A DNA stretch of 64,000 bases from Phytoseiulus persimilis (lineage: Eukaryota; Arthropoda; Arachnida; Mesostigmata; Phytoseiidae). The position numbers were made by a program, and so were the translations under genes. The notes under the pieces were generated by a model. The model was not told the DNA's origin, did no database searches, and worked only from the letters and a program-made list of their open reading frames with translations. Location of the stretch: positions 24,548,745-24,612,744 of the forward strand of contig CM075102.1 of the NCBI GenBank assembly GCA_037576195.1. Direction: 5' to 3'. Shown one piece after another: positions 11,801 to 23,668 of the stretch. Position 1 is the stretch's first letter; each line of letters begins with the position of its first letter.

Positions 11801-14428
11801 GAGCAAATCACTGACAGACGGCATCTCATCCTATTGGAACTGAGGGACACCGAGAGTAATTATTTGGCGGTACTCCGATTCATCATGAAAATGGTCAACT
11901 CAAAACTCTGTGTTTCGATGAAGAACTCAACACCTCCTGAGCGAGGAGAGAGCGTTCCCAAGGAAGCACCGCACCCGGTAGAGAAGGAGATCATCACCCG
12001 CTTCGAGAGACAGGAAATCTTCAAAGAAATCCCCAACATCATTCGTCTCCATGAAGTCCTACTAAGGCGTATTGAAGACGCTCTTAGTGCCATGGATTTC
12101 AAGAACATCGCGGCAATTTTCCACGGAGAGGATGCTTGTGGCATAATCCCGGAGCTTGACAGTACGGGAAAAACTATCAAGAAACGTTCATCTCGTAAAG
12201 CTCAGGAACGGACGGTCAAGGAAAACAATATAGTTGCCGCCTACGAGACCTTCTTGAACGGCTTAGAAACGATAGTAGAGCGCGTAAAGACTCTGACGAC
12301 CGAGAACCCCGACTTCGCTGACTTTGTGAAAACCGTCGAACGCCAGCCGGAGTGCAAAAGGGAGAAATTTCTCGACCTCCTTATCCGACCCGTGCAAAGA
12401 TGGCCTTCGATTGTGAATATTCTGAAGAGTTACAGCGACGAAAGTGAGAAGCTCGCCAAAAAACTTGAGGATCGCTGCAGTGGTACGAAAGATGACGCGC
12501 AGCTCCGTAAAGAGGCAGCCCAAGTTCGTCTCGGAGCCCAAGACGCTCTCCGAGTCAGTCGATTCATCCAGGCCTCATTAATGCAGATGAACGAATCCAA
12601 GCATCAAACTGCGCAGATATGCGAGGCCCTCAAGACACAAAGTGTGATCGAAGACATTCCGGTAAGTTTGTTATTCCAAACGCGGCGATGGAAATCATGC
12701 GAGCTCGTACCGGAAGCTCAACTTTATGTTCAGCCAAGCCGTCAGCTATTCGGCAACGTGCGAGCTGCGACTTTCCACTGGAACCGAGCAATCCTGGGGT
12801 TTTTCAATACTGAAGTAATTCACTCATGATCGTTCTTCACTCGCAGGCGATGTATTGGTCGAAACAGTATACTCTTTCTCATCAATGTGATGCAACTCTC
12901 ACCGGGGTTTCGGAGTCCTACCCCCAGGCTTCGGGTCAAAAATCACTCAAGAACGTTGAGGTTGTGTGTTTTTTGTTTTCTCATGGTCTTGAGGTGAGTT
13001 TGATTCGTATTTTGAGATCCTTATCCAACAGTCGGAGCGGAGCGTCGGCTCATCGGTACGGACAATGGAACGGTACGGCAATTGGAGGGATTCTCTCCGT
13101 CGTTTCAGATTGCCCGCAAGAAGATTGGGAAGAACCATGCGAAGCCGTATAAACATGTCGCGTTTATTCACTTCGATAAGATGAATGCAATCATCGACAG
13201 CCTGGATCCCTCGCTCAAACGATTTCTCGAAATCGTGTTCCGCGAACAGCGAAAGTGAGTCATTATCCAGATAACCCCCAGATGTACGGGAGCCGCAATG
13301 CAGGAGTCTATTTCAATCCACACATAGACCTAACTCCTGAACCGGTAGGAATTATGCCATCTCCGAATCCGAGGTCGACACGGTGTCTCTTGGAGGTGGC
13401 TCCGATCTGGTTGCGTCTGAGTACACCGAGGAGCGAGTTCTGCTGGACCTGAAAGACGTAACGAGCAAGGAGGGTCTCCTGAAACACATGAAAGAGGAGT
13501 ACAAGGTGACCGAGCTAATTAATTTTGAAGATCGATTTTCATACGTCATGGTTCGACTGAAGTCGAATGAAGAACATGCGAGGGTCCGCAAGTTGAAAAT
13601 TGGATTCTCTCCCCAGGCTTTCGGACGGATCGAACGAATTTCAGTGTCAGAGCGTAAAGAGGGCGTTCGAACGGACTCTTTGTTGCTGAATCTGCCCTCG
13701 GGGTCTCACGGAACAACCCCGGTGACGCAATTAGCACGGTAAGGAAATGTCCTGGTTCTTCTAACTGACGATAGCTTGGGTCTAGATCCACCCTAATAGG
13801 CACATCCTTCCCCAGGTCGCTGTCTAACGTTCCTGATATATCAACGCCAAAGAAGCTGACGCGCTCATTCAGCAATCTGATCAAGAAGAGTTTCCAAATT
13901 GGTAACAAGGTAAGGTTCCGCTCACGTTCTGTGATCACTAACAATGCGTGTAACAATGCTAGGTATCGGGATGTTTTAGGTGCGGTGTCCATGTACGCTC
14001 ACTCATCTTTCAATGCGAGGAGAACTCATGATGAACATGGTCGGTTATTACAGCCGCGCGATGACCAGCCGACATCATCCTCGCCTTCAAACTCGAACGT
14101 CGGTCCGCTGAGCCGCAGTCGGCATACTGTAAGTATCTCAACGACTTCCTTGAGACCTCGCTTCTTCGGAGGTTTAAGTCCTTCATCTAATCATCATCGC
14201 TCTTCGATGTCCCTGGTGTTGCGAGAAAACTCGCCCGAGAATCAACCTCCATCGCAGCCAGATGAAAAAACTGAAGTCGAAGCGAAGCCGAACGCCAAGC
14301 GCAAAAAGGTCGACGGCGGTTTCGCGCTACCCGTCGGTCGAGCCCCAATCTCGCCGAAGTGGGTCAGGCGGTCGCTGAGTATCTCGAGGAAGAACACGAG
14401 CTCGAAGTCCGAAAAGTTAGATGTTTGA
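8843..14428 (+). CDS. ECT2: ECT2/Pebble-like Rho guanine nucleotide exchange factor
   Basis: Exons: 8843-8900, 10586-10680, 10871-12661, 12847-12993, about 13043-13254, 13349-13738, 13816-13901 or 13909, 13980-14428; phases agree across most joins. Order: BRCT repeats (from the NINTIIVQDF segment; SGHSML to ALWERR; LPVFSRLKMHFFGF to YEPWF), a basic linker, the DH domain (RRHLILLELRDTESNYLAV to the signature LLIRPVQRWPS), a split PH domain (VVCFLFSHGLE), then a Ser-rich tail with LTRSFSNLIKKSFQIG, matching the KKVTRAFSF region of vertebrate ECT2. The family activates RhoA at the cell equator with the centralspindlin complex to drive cytokinesis; the BRCT part autoinhibits the DH domain. The tail holds an NLS-like KRKK. 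About 1,070 residues. Weak points: the acceptor of exon 5 and the exon 7-8 junction. The Trp in LLIRPVQRWPS replaces the Leu of vertebrate ECT2. Confidence 0.9.
8901..10585 (+). other. First intron of ECT2, about 1.7 kb
   Basis: Bounded by GAACG|gtgagt and atttcag|AGAAAC, which keep phase 1 between the short N-terminal exon and the next. No nested gene is recognisable. It carries the direct repeat of 22 bp listed at 10348-10404 and is the longest ECT2 intron, a usual place for regulatory DNA, though no site could be named. Confidence 0.6.
10348..10404. repeat. 22-bp direct repeat 35 bp apart in an ECT2 intron
   Basis: gccccctgattctcgtgtgg plus cc occurs identically at 10348-10369 and 10383-10404, separated by 13 bp. 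This is a recent local duplication with no evident function. Confidence 0.85.
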
Positions 14429-15594
14429 TACGATTCGAACTCGACGTTTCTTGTTCGGCAAATGAACTCGTGGTCGCGAGCCCGCCGACGACCCTGATTT
14501 CCTCACGTCGAGATCTAATGTTGTTTGCACTTCCGAGAATGAGCATTCCAAAGTCACGTTGAGAGTTCAGCAGTGTGTGTGGTCAGCTTCCCTACTCCTT
14601 TCTACACATTCGAATGTCTCACTCACTGAAACACAGCATCACAAAGGCTCACGTCTCGCTTTGCCACTTTCATCGCCACAAAAGCTACTTCACCCGCCGA
14701 AACGTTGCCATTTGAACCATAATTTCATACCGTCATCACCATTATCTGAAATATTCATCGATGATTGGTTATACCAATCGGGCGCCCTTAGCATTAATTG
14801 TAAACTTTCGGCCGAGCCAACGACAGCTCAGATCCACAGCCTACCTGTGTCTGAATCCACGTTCTGAACTGTGTTCGTAGGGAGCTGTCTATACTATGGA
14901 GAAGCTGAGAATCCTTGACTCGCGAACATCGAAGAAAGAAACAAACTCTTGTCTGTTTGTGTGAATGTTTGTACCGACCTTCATTATACCAGAGTCTGCT
15001 AAATAACATCTCGTGTATTTATTCAGTTCGAACATTTTGTGTTTTCTATTTGCATGCGAACTTTCGAAAGGAGCCTATCCTCGAGACGGGATCGCCTAAT
15101 TGCATGATTGGTCGATTGACTGGATGAATGAATGGCTTATTCATGGGTTCTCGGTGCCTGAGCTGGGTTCCATGGAATCTGGTCGGGACTCAGACTCAGA
15201 GAGGCGCTTCTCACCCGAAATGGGCTCAGAGACTCGGCTCCTATACCGCGATGCTATACACTCGTCAATTGTTGTAGCGATGCGACGAAAAGAGGAAGGG
15301 GCGGGGCCTGAAAGAGAATATTACAATCTTCAAAAGAACCTCGTTACGAGGTGTTCAATGCGCTGATTGGGTTGTTATGAAACGGGACTCGCCGGCTCGT
15401 CTTGAGGAGGCGATCGACATCCTGTAACGATTGCTCCTTATTTCTGATCTCGATACGAGTGTTGACGTGGTCGACGTACCGAATCGGCGATTGAGTACTC
15501 GACCCATCTCGTCGTGACAAATCTGTGATATATCCTTACTAAGGAGCATGCATAAGACCGACAAGGTTCTGAGAAAAATTCGTTTCATCCGCAG
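14429..15594 (+). other. ECT2 3' UTR or intron before an alternative exon
   Basis: Non-coding by inspection. It is either the ECT2 3' UTR (if the frame stops at 14428) or part of an intron running from the donor at 14129 (ATACT|gtaagt) to the acceptor before 15595. No AATAAA was found close to the 14428 stop. Confidence 0.4.
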
Positions 15595-16101
15595 GCGTTG
15601 CCTCGGTGTATGTCGTCAAGCTGTGCTGACTCGTCGTCCGGCGTTTCCGCCAACTCGAAGTACCGTTTCTTTTCATCGTTGTCTCCTCTGAGTCGACGGA
15701 TGGACTTGCTCGTGTTGACTACCCTCTCGTCTGTGATGCCTTCCTCGACAAGCACAGCTTCCTCGGCCAGCTACAGCTTTGAACCCGAAAGTAACCGACG
15801 ACATCAGAACAACAAGAACATCAACAATCACCACAACGAGAGTCACATCAAAAGCACATCAAAGGTCTCACTCGAACCAACAGCATCGTCCCCCGTGAAG
15901 CTTAAGGCGATTTCAAGCACGATGCGAGAATCCCCGGCGGACACCGTTCTGACTCCAGAACTTCCCCTACCGGTTAACAATAGCAGCGGTGTCAACAACA
16001 GAACGAAAAACGCATTAAACAACAACAACAACAATACTAGTAAAAATCACAGTAGGACCAAAGATAAGAAAAAATCGAAGCGCAAGTCGTCGAACTTTTA
16101 G
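15595..16101 (+). CDS. Possible alternative last exon of ECT2, Ser/Asn-rich with basic tail
   Basis: An open frame of 168 codons follows a good acceptor (atccgcag|GCGTTG) in phase 0, the same phase left by the ECT2 donor at 14129. The peptide is Ser-rich, then Asn-rich (NNKNINNHHN, NNNNNNTSKN), and ends in a basic cluster (KDKKKSKRKSSNF) followed by a stop. Such low-complexity tails with a terminal basic patch would suit a membrane- or nucleus-targeting C-terminus, and the ECT2 family has a polybasic cluster after the PH domain. No homology confirms it. It could also be a chance ORF in CAA/AAC-rich DNA. Confidence 0.35.
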   Translation, partial: ALPRCMSSSCADSSSGVSANSKYRFFSSLSPLSRRMDLLVLTTLSSVMPSSTSTASSASYSFEPESNRRHQNNKNINNHHNESHIKSTSKVSLEPTASSPVKLKAISSTMRESPADTVLTPELPLPVNNSSGVNNRTKNALNNNNNNTSKNHSRTKDKKKSKRKSSNF

Positions 16102-17364
16102 ACTACTCTGGCGGTAGGAAAGGCTGGTTCAGACCTCTCAGAGATTGGCATGAGACTGGTCATCGCCAACAGAGAGCAATTCCGAAACCGCTCCCGATAT
16201 CTGAGCATCGGACTTTATTCGCTTCAGCTGCACCCATTGTCCGAGAACACGACGACGCACGAGTTCCCGTCAACTCGACTACGTGCCAGCACGGTGCCCG
16301 AGACGGAGTTCCACGGCGCCAGATGCAGGAAGATGAGAGGTTCCAACCACTGAATCCGAAACTTGGCCCAATTCCGACGCAGAGTTCCACACAGCCTTCA
16401 CTGGAATATTGTCAATACTCATTCGATGAAGGAACGAACGAACGATTGAGCCGAACGAAGTCAAACGGGGTGTATGACCAGCACCTCTGACGCCCTGATT
16501 TCATGATTGTCGTCCCGGTGCTTCCGTCTGGGAATCCCCTGAGCCACACGCACATGTGATGATGACCTGTACCAAAGAACACGACATCTGCTCCCATCGA
16601 TTGTGCTGACTGTGTAGCAATGCAATGATTCAGATGAGTGTGGGGGCGTTATGAATACAGCATCTCGACCATACCATAACTAGACAATGTTTTACGCTTA
16701 ATTGATTGTCCGATGGCTCCCCCATCAGATCTTGAATAATTGTTGATTACCAGATTCTTTGAATATCGGTGTGACGGGGAGTTGATGAGAGATCGCTTAC
16801 CGATTCCATGCACAAAAACAGTGATCCATCGAGTCAATGATAATACGTTGATTGTTTTCATTACAATAATCGTGATAATCACTGAATATCTCGCTCAGAT
16901 CTATTAATATATTTTTTACACAAGTGTATGTAGATACATAGGGAAATATTCACGTTCGTCACGTCAATATTTTTCATATAGATATACTTGTGTGTTCATA
17001 TGAGATGCATGCATTCTCTCATCGAGGCTGTTTTTTTTGACGCCTGCGCCCAGCTTCCGGATCTTGTTTGATTATAATCGTACACTATGCGAGCATGTCG
17101 ACGATGGTAATGTTCTGATTAGGACTGTTCACTGCGGAGGACGCTACTATTCTGGTAGACGGTCGAGAACAGTGTGGGACCGCTTGATTGAGATGTGCTG
17201 TGTAAATATTGATCATCTAGACTGTACATAAATCGATGAGTTTCGTTTTGAGAATCCTGGTCGGAGTCTTACCTTCCCTAGCACCGGCCTCTCATCTTCG
17301 ATCCTGCTGAGTTCAGAGAGATAGCGAGCTTGCATTTAATTCCTTTATTGTAGCACAAGACTAT
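16102..17364. other. Intergenic region between convergent ECT2 and eIF3f
   Basis: AT-rich (notably 16640-17010) and free of convincing coding sequence. Its right end carries the AATAAA of the eIF3f transcript on the minus strand. With ECT2 arriving from the left on plus and eIF3f from the right on minus, it is a shared 3' region. Confidence 0.5.
17344..17349 (-). promoter_or_regulatory. Polyadenylation signal AATAAA of eIF3f
   Basis: tttatt on plus reads AATAAA on minus, 15 bp beyond the eIF3f stop codon at 17365. This implies an exceptionally short 3' UTR. Confidence 0.65.
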
Positions 17365-18842
17365 CTAGAGGAGGCAGAATTTCTCATTGACTGACAACTG
17401 CGCCTTGGTAATCATTGTTAAGAAAGTGACCATCAAGAGATCCTTCATGTCGCCGTTGAGCACTTCTTGGAATCTCTCGTTATCCATTTTCGGAATTGAG
17501 TGCATCATGTCCATTAGAAGTCTCCCAACCGAGTTGTCGGCTTCTCTCCGACCGGCGAGAACGTCGTCAACGTACCTGCATCATCGATACAAATGGTTTA
17601 CCGGAGGCATATATTCTCAGATCATCCAACTAGGCTCAGGTAAGGTTCCATAAAGTAACAGATCAATCGCGAACTTACGCCATGACGATTTTGAGCATGG
17701 ACCGCATTTCTCCACAAGCTTCGATGACGGTTGCCAGTTCTGAAGGCATTGCAACACCCTGAGTCGAACGGCTGTTCTTCGTTCGCTGGCTCAGCCGCAA
17801 TGCCACCATTTCCTCTTCGTACCCTTGAATTTCAACTTTGCAGGGTGGGAACATGGTTCCGATGGTTTTGTTGGGAACACCGAAGCTGACGCCTAAGTAG
17901 GCTTTAATGCCCATGCGCGCGTCGCTCTCCTTCATTGTTGTATCCACTGTGAGGTGCACAGGCGGATTTTTGGTGAGGGAGCAGTAATATGAATGAATCA
18001 GAACCGAGGTATCGGTGATCTCAGCCCCTGTGGCAAACCATCCGATTACTTGCTCTGAAGGATTCACACGAAAATGGAGTGCTGTGGTTGTTTTGGCGTA
18101 CTCCATGTCGAGGGCAACCTGCCGGAAGAGAACAGTCAGGAATGATAACGTCAAGTAGTTTCGGATACATGAGAAGTTCCAATTCGAATACAAGGCTTCC
18201 ACTTTTCGGTTCCAAACGACAGTTCAGAAATATTCGCAACAGAGGACAGTACTGCGTTGTCAGCAAACCTGTGGATTCGCCCACCACAGGAATGAGAGCC
18301 AACTCGAGGCATCAGGGGACAAACTTCCATCGACATGTTCAGATGCATTTTGAGACAGTGTCTCAGCGATATATACGTTTACGTTTCCCGCAAAGACCCA
18401 GCAGGTCTCACAACGAGGATTTCCCGCTCCTCTCTGCTTCTGCTCGTCCTGATCCTCTGTTGTTACTGGTCATTGATATGAACCGTATCGGATCCCATTT
18501 AAGAGAATCCAAAACTCGGAGGATCACACCAGGAAATGCGAATATATTGAGATCTCATGCTCGGAACTCATTCGACGACGCCATCTGGTGCGTTTCAATG
18601 ACTGCATCAAAACTCAGGGGGGAGGGGGGCGGGAGACAATTGAAAGATTAACGAACCTCTTTTCCCGTTTCACTGTGATTGACATGGAAAGCGCTCGTGA
18701 CTTCAACGGCTCCCTTAGCATAATCGAAAGTTCCGAGGAGTGTTCCGATGACACGGTCCTGGCTCTGGCTCCGATGCTCGTATGAGTCGATGATGGTGAA
18801 CAAAGCGGTCGGGTGTATGCGTACAGTATTGATCTTCGGCAT
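17365..18842 (-). CDS. EIF3F: Eukaryotic translation initiation factor 3 subunit f
   Basis: Three minus-strand exons, 18842-18657, 18118-17679 and 17575-17365, with phases 0 and 2 matching, give 278 residues. The MPN domain starts at residue 7 (VRIHPTALFTIIDSYEHR), followed by RVIGTLLGTF, VIGWFATGAEITDTSVLIHSYY, IHLTVDT-type HLTVDTTMKE and MGIKAYLGVSFGVP. The C-terminal half keeps DNSVGRLLMDM and MKDLLMVTFLT. It lacks the H-x-H of a JAMM metalloprotease, as in eIF3f/eIF3h generally, so it is a structural MPN subunit of the eIF3 octamer that helps recruit mRNA to the 40S ribosome. The length matches insect orthologues and lacks the long Ala/Pro-rich N-terminus of the mammalian protein. First intron donor is gttcgt, weak but the only one that keeps VNHSETGKE-VALDMEYAK in frame. 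Confidence 0.96.
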
Positions 18843-19858
18843 GATGGAGGCTCGTTAATTGTATTCACAAGGAGCTCAGGACGGCAAGCTCTTCAATGCG
18901 CAAGGCGTTCGTTCGAATAGTCAAACACAGCCCGGCGGGTGAAAACGTGCCGACAATCGTACCTTGATTGCTTCCACTCCTCGCTGATGCGGCTAGTTGC
19001 CGCCGGCTCAGTGAGATGCTGATGAACGCATCTCGCTGGAGCGCGAAATTCAAATTCTTCTCGTTCTGTCGTCGTTGGAGGTCTCTGTCAAAACGACCAC
19101 GGATCGTTTGCAACGACCGTGAATCGTCATGTATGCCAACCACAACATGACACGAGACAACCATGCAGTCGGACGGAGTCAAGTTCTATTGTACAGAGGC
19201 CTGAAAAGCACCGGAATGTTGCTAAGCGAACATTGCAGGGGACTCCCCTGAGGGGAGCTATGGTCCGGCTTACATCGTCAGCAGTATTTTTCGAGATCCT
19301 CGCATTCCTCACACTTTCCAATGCGATCCGGAATGTGGTGATACAAGTAATCTAGGTTCCCTTCTCAGCTCTCGAGAATGATCCGGGGGTACCAGGGAAG
19401 TGGTTTCGGATGGACCAGAATTTTGGAAACGATTGATTCCCCTTCAAGTTTACATCTCGATGCGAAAATTTCGAGTCCTCCGGCACACGCAGACCCGAAA
19501 AATCCTACTTCTCGGGCAGTAAACGCGCGTAGATCCTCAAGGAATAGGGAGGAATGCCGCACGGAAGTCGCTCGCTTCTCCCATTCTTGTATCATTCAAA
19601 ACCAACTACCAACTGGGAGTACGTGGTCCACGCCCAGAAAAACACTGCGCGAAGTCGCTCTTTGTATATCAAATCAATGCTAACCTCAATTGGAATAGGT
19701 CTGAAACCATCCCATGAGTGTTTCATCCCAAGCAGCATCCCTTTGACTTGTCTTTCACACTTCTTGTGCTCGGACGAAATGCAACCATCAATTGAGCTTC
19801 CGGAGACGATCTCCGTTTCAATTTATTGTAAAATTCGAATAACAAAACACTCGCAACC
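18843..19858. other. About 1 kb between eIF3f start and TIMM29 end
   Basis: Both neighbours lie on the minus strand. ORFs of up to 105 codons occur but none is recognisable. It should hold the TIMM29 3' UTR at its right end and the eIF3f promoter at its left end. Confidence 0.5.
19822..19827 (-). promoter_or_regulatory. Polyadenylation signal AATAAA of TIMM29
   Basis: tttatt on plus reads AATAAA on minus, about 32 bp beyond the TIMM29 stop at 19859. Confidence 0.65.
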
Positions 19859-20712
19859 CTAGAACCGATGCGCCAATGTTGACGCATGAATCTCTTCTTC
19901 GTTGACGTCGTAATCTTTCATCATTTGGTCTATCATCCACCACCGCCCAAACGCTCCAAAATCAACAACCCTCTCCGTGAGCATTTCAAAATAGGTCGGT
20001 TGGAGGAATGAACATTGAGCTGAATATAATTGGCACTGCGGGTTGTGCGACTCTCGAACCAGCAACGAACAGACAATCAAGTCGTAGCGATCCAATCTGC
20101 TCTGGTTGAGAAGTTTGCTCACTTCATTCAGATGATCCTCAGATATTGGATTGCGGAGTGTCTTGGCCACCAACGCCACTTCGTTGCCCCATTTGACTCG
20201 CTGATCCAGGAAATCGTCCATGTTTGGGTTAGTGGCTATGGCTGCCGTTGTGAGTGCGACGACTGAAATATCATTTCCATTGAGGCTACACCGACGTTGG
20301 GCGACAGCAGCAACCTGGGGTCTAGTGAGGTCAGGGGTTTGTCCCGTCAGAGTGGAATTCCCTCGGAATCGCCAGGGCGACAAGCAGAACAATGGTGAGC
20401 GGCTTCTCGAGAATCGCAAGCTGAAGGATTGTTCGCATCGACGGGGGTTCGAATCAACGGTACTCTACTGTAGTTTCAAAGAGAACTTCTATGATCACTG
20501 TGAACCTCAAACGCTTTACCTGCACCGTAGGCTGCGGTCTTGTAAGGTTTAGCTTTTGCATCCACCATTCCATCCTGGATTGCAGCCTTGTAATCATCTC
20601 TGACGAGCTTGAGATAGTTTACTGGAAGGGATTTCAGGCATTCGAGATGAGCGTGTTCGAAAACGATGCGCGGAGACGACTCCGTCGGAGGATGTTGGAT
20701 GTTCTCTCGCAA
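19859..20712 (-). CDS. TIMM29: TIMM29, subunit of the mitochondrial TIM22 carrier translocase
   Basis: Two exons, 20712-20520 and 20262-19859, joined at GGTGCAG|gtaaag and atttcag|TCG in phase 1, give 198 residues. Matches to the TIMM29 family: LVRDDYKAAIQDGMVDAKAK near the N-terminus, a hydrophobic segment after it (AVVALTTAAIATNP, probable membrane span), then LIVCSLLVRES, CQLYSAQCSFLQPTYFEML and the hallmark VVDFGAFGRWWMIDQMM followed by KDYDVNEEEI. Vertebrate TIMM29 has LYQARCRYLQP and DVGFVGRWW in the same places. The family sits in the inner mitochondrial membrane and stabilises the TIM22 complex that inserts carrier proteins. It is divergently arranged with YIPF1/2, start codons 549 bp apart. 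The first Met is assumed; a nearer Met in the same frame is not available before the conserved block. Confidence 0.93.
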
Positions 20713-21261
20713 TGTTATCGCTCATTTATCTGCAGACATAAGGTCACGAACCTCCTCTCTCTAATCGTCCCCCTCTGAGTCTCTCTGGAAGAACGAATTT
20801 CGACGAAATCTGTGAAATTTTCTCGCCGATCAGAGACACAGAACGGCGCATGGCGGTCGCCATTTTGAATTGACGGTCCGCTGAATATAGCAGACAGTGA
20901 CAGCTCGACGAGTACTCCAGGAGCGATTCGATTCAGATTCTAGATCCGCCAAGACCCGGGCAACGGATGTCCCCGGCCCTCGCATCGGTCCCCGGAGATA
21001 GCAAGGACTGGAACACTTTGCTTCGGTATGACTCGACGTCACTTAGTTAGGTGCTGAGCTTTCGGCAGAGGTACGAACGCTGAGAGCTTCTGTATATCGA
21101 TTGTGAACAGTTGTGTTCTCTCCCTGGAAAACTGTCTGCATCTGTCTAAGCTCCGTGTTCCAACAGATGTTGTTCGAGATTCAAGATAAATATCGACAAT
21201 AACGATACTCCTTGACGTGTGGCGTGTACAAAAAACCGGACTCAGGCTTCAAGCTCCAGCT
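20713..21261. promoter_or_regulatory. Shared divergent promoter region TIMM29 / YIPF1-2
   Basis: 549 bp separate the two start codons, which point away from each other. The stretch contains gcatggcggtcgccattttg (20847-20866), whose GCCATTTTG half matches the YY1-type core seen in housekeeping promoters and which forms an imperfect dyad with ATGGCG. No TATA box is obvious. That one region serves both genes is inferred from geometry. Confidence 0.5.
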
Positions 21262-23668
21262 ATGAATAATAATAATCCGCCCACGGCGCAAATCATCGAC
21301 TTTGATGTAAGTAATCCTCCACCGTAGCTGTCGTCGCATTCGAGATTTTCGCCGGAGTCGAGAAGGGTTTCCCCGGTAGCGGATTTTGATACAGCGTTAC
21401 TCTTCGGCGGATATTTAGGTTCACTCCTCTCCTTTTGCAGAATTACGACCCTTTCGGCGCTAATGGTGAGTTGGCAGTAGAGAGACAAGACACTTCAAGT
21501 CAGAGGAGTCGAGGTCGCCTCATAGATAGCATGTTCTGCTTGGTTTAACAAGTGTGTTCCAAACTGTGTTCGTTTCCCCCAATCTGAGGTCGAATTTGTA
21601 ATCAGGGCCTCGTTCACCACATGTCGATTCTATCCATCGTCGCTCATGTCTTCGGCTTCCTCCTGAAAAATATGTTGTCAGCTCATTAGGTTCATGTACC
21701 GCTGCGTATCCATGTCTCTCATTATACAGTACCCGGAGTCCTCCTTCGTGAAACAATGCCCGTCAGTGTTCTAACTGTCCTTTCTCTGGAGACGCGATCC
21801 CCGGTGGCCAGTTCGGTAACCCATCAAGTTTCATCTCAGGGACCGGCCCGACTCAAAATCCTTCCCCACCAGATCCCGGTCAAACCACCTTTTCGCCCAC
21901 AAGTTCTGCAAACGTTGACGTGAGTTCAAATTCATAAAAGTCTCAGCGATGCATGGAGAGGATACGGGTCTTTTCTAAAGTTTCATCACTTGCTACAGCA
22001 AAAGATCCCTTTGCTCGAAGAGAATTCGGTTGCATACCGCTCCACAGGAAGTATCCTTTGTATTTGATATGACTGTCCTACATCTCATGAGGATTCTTGA
22101 GAAGCCTCTCGTCGAGTTCATTGACGTCTCTTCCTACGTTCCGAGCCAGATTCCGTTCCATCGTGGCACTGTAAACGAAGGATTTCCATTCGCCCGAATG
22201 AGATCGTTGGGTCAGTCCCGAATTGAGGAACCAGCAACCGAGGTGTTCTCGTTAGGGCCAGATGGAACGGAGTCTGATCGAGACCGTGATTTCCCAAAAT
22301 CTTCGACGAGGTTATGGAGCGAAATCAGTTCTGCCGTTCTTCGCCGTAGCGATCCAGTTTCCAGATCATCTCAGTCTAGGCTTATATCTCCCCAATAGAG
22401 GAAATCATTATAGCTTCTAGACCGCTTGCAGTCGGAGAGCAACCAGAATACCAGCAGGGCGAAGTCGCTGTTCTCCCTGGAATACTATAGAATATACTTC
22501 GATGTGAAAGGAGATCAAGTCTTGCAAAGAGCGATCGCCTCAATGTATCCGCTCAAAGGACACTTGGAGCAGAACATTCGTGCAAACCCGGATTTGTATG
22601 GTAAGAAATTGGCGGATTCCTCATTTCATTACGAGAACTATGTGTCGCTCAACTTTCCCAATTCAGAATCGTTCTTGGAGGAGCTGCGAAACTCCTCGAG
22701 CCCCTCGTTTCCCCAAAAATGGACGGTTGTCAGGGAGCTTACGAGTTACGACGTTCCCTCTCTAGGACCCGTTTGGATAAGCGTTTCGTTGATCCTGACT
22801 TCGGCTATGTCTCATGGTATCACGCAATTCATTGAGAATGCTACCAGCTGCGTCGCAGTGGACACCGATATGCGGAGAACCTCATTCGTGATGACAACCG
22901 TATTCTTGTACGCTTTCCTCTTGCCCACATCTATTTGGGCCTACCTCAAGTACGAGAACGCTGAAACGAGACAGCCTCTGCCGAGCTATATCTGCCTGTA
23001 CGGCTACTCCTTAGCTGTCTTCATTCCGATATCAGTAAGATTCCTCCAGAAATTTTGCCCCTTTACTTTATCCAAAGAAAAAAATTTGCGATCGATTCTG
23101 GTTCGAGGTTAAGCGCTCCATCTGAGCAGGGGGGTGGCAGCGGACGACTGTTGGAACGCCTCCATCGTGACTCTCCCCGTTTGGACTCGCACCACGACCT
23201 TACGGAAAATCTCCGGAAAATTTCTTTTCGAACTCAGAGGCGCCCAACTGAGGGTTTGCCCTGTAAACAATGAAGAAATGTCGAGGGAAACCATCCAGGG
23301 GAACGGCTCCACGCTTCGTCTATATGTGAGGTTTTCCCGGTTCATCTGAGTCCCTGTTACAGATCCTGTGGGTGCTACGAATCCCCACTGTCATGTGGCC
23401 TGTCATGCTAGGAGCAGCAGCAATCACCGCGTACTCTTTGGTGAGCTCTTTGTGGCCTTCCCTCGGAGGTCTTTCAACGATACGATCACGAGTTTTCGTT
23501 TCGGTCATCGTGGTGGTTCTTCACGTCGGCTTGGCAGTCTCGCTGGGTTCGTATGCGTTCGAACCGAATGCGATGAAAGCAGCGAGAATCGTTACAACCG
23601 AGCTTCCAGCAACGGCAGGGGTGGTTCAGAAGGTCGTGACAGACGTTGGAAAAATCCACCAATCCTAA
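21262..23668 (+). CDS. YIPF1/2: YIPF1/YIPF2-type Golgi membrane protein
   Basis: Five exons, 21262-21306, 21441-21465, 21792-21919, 22432-23034 and 23363-23668, all with good splice sites and consistent phase, give 368 residues. The N-terminal cytosolic part has FDNYDPFGANG, a Pro/Ser/Thr-rich stretch, and LEYYRIYFDVKGDQVLQR, the segment that precedes the Yip1 domain in this subfamily. Five hydrophobic spans follow: GPVWISVSLILTSAM, FVMTTVFLYAFLLPTSIWAY, ICLYGYSLAVFIPIS, ILWVLRIPTVMWPVMLGA, and FVSVIVVVLHVGLAVSLGSY. GPVWI, the YGYSL motif and IPTVMW place it with YIPF1/2. The family acts in Golgi organisation and ER-Golgi traffic with Rab GTPases. One sequence cannot be split into YIPF1 or YIPF2, which arose in vertebrates. 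Confidence 0.94.

Noticed and set aside
15843-16034. Leucine-rich minus-strand ORF resembling a signal or membrane segment
   Set aside because: It is the antisense of AAC/AAT runs in the Asn-rich plus frame.
20440-20460. B-box-like ggttcgaatc suggesting a tRNA
   Set aside because: No A box at the right distance and the flanks do not pair as T and acceptor stems; it lies in the TIMM29 intron.
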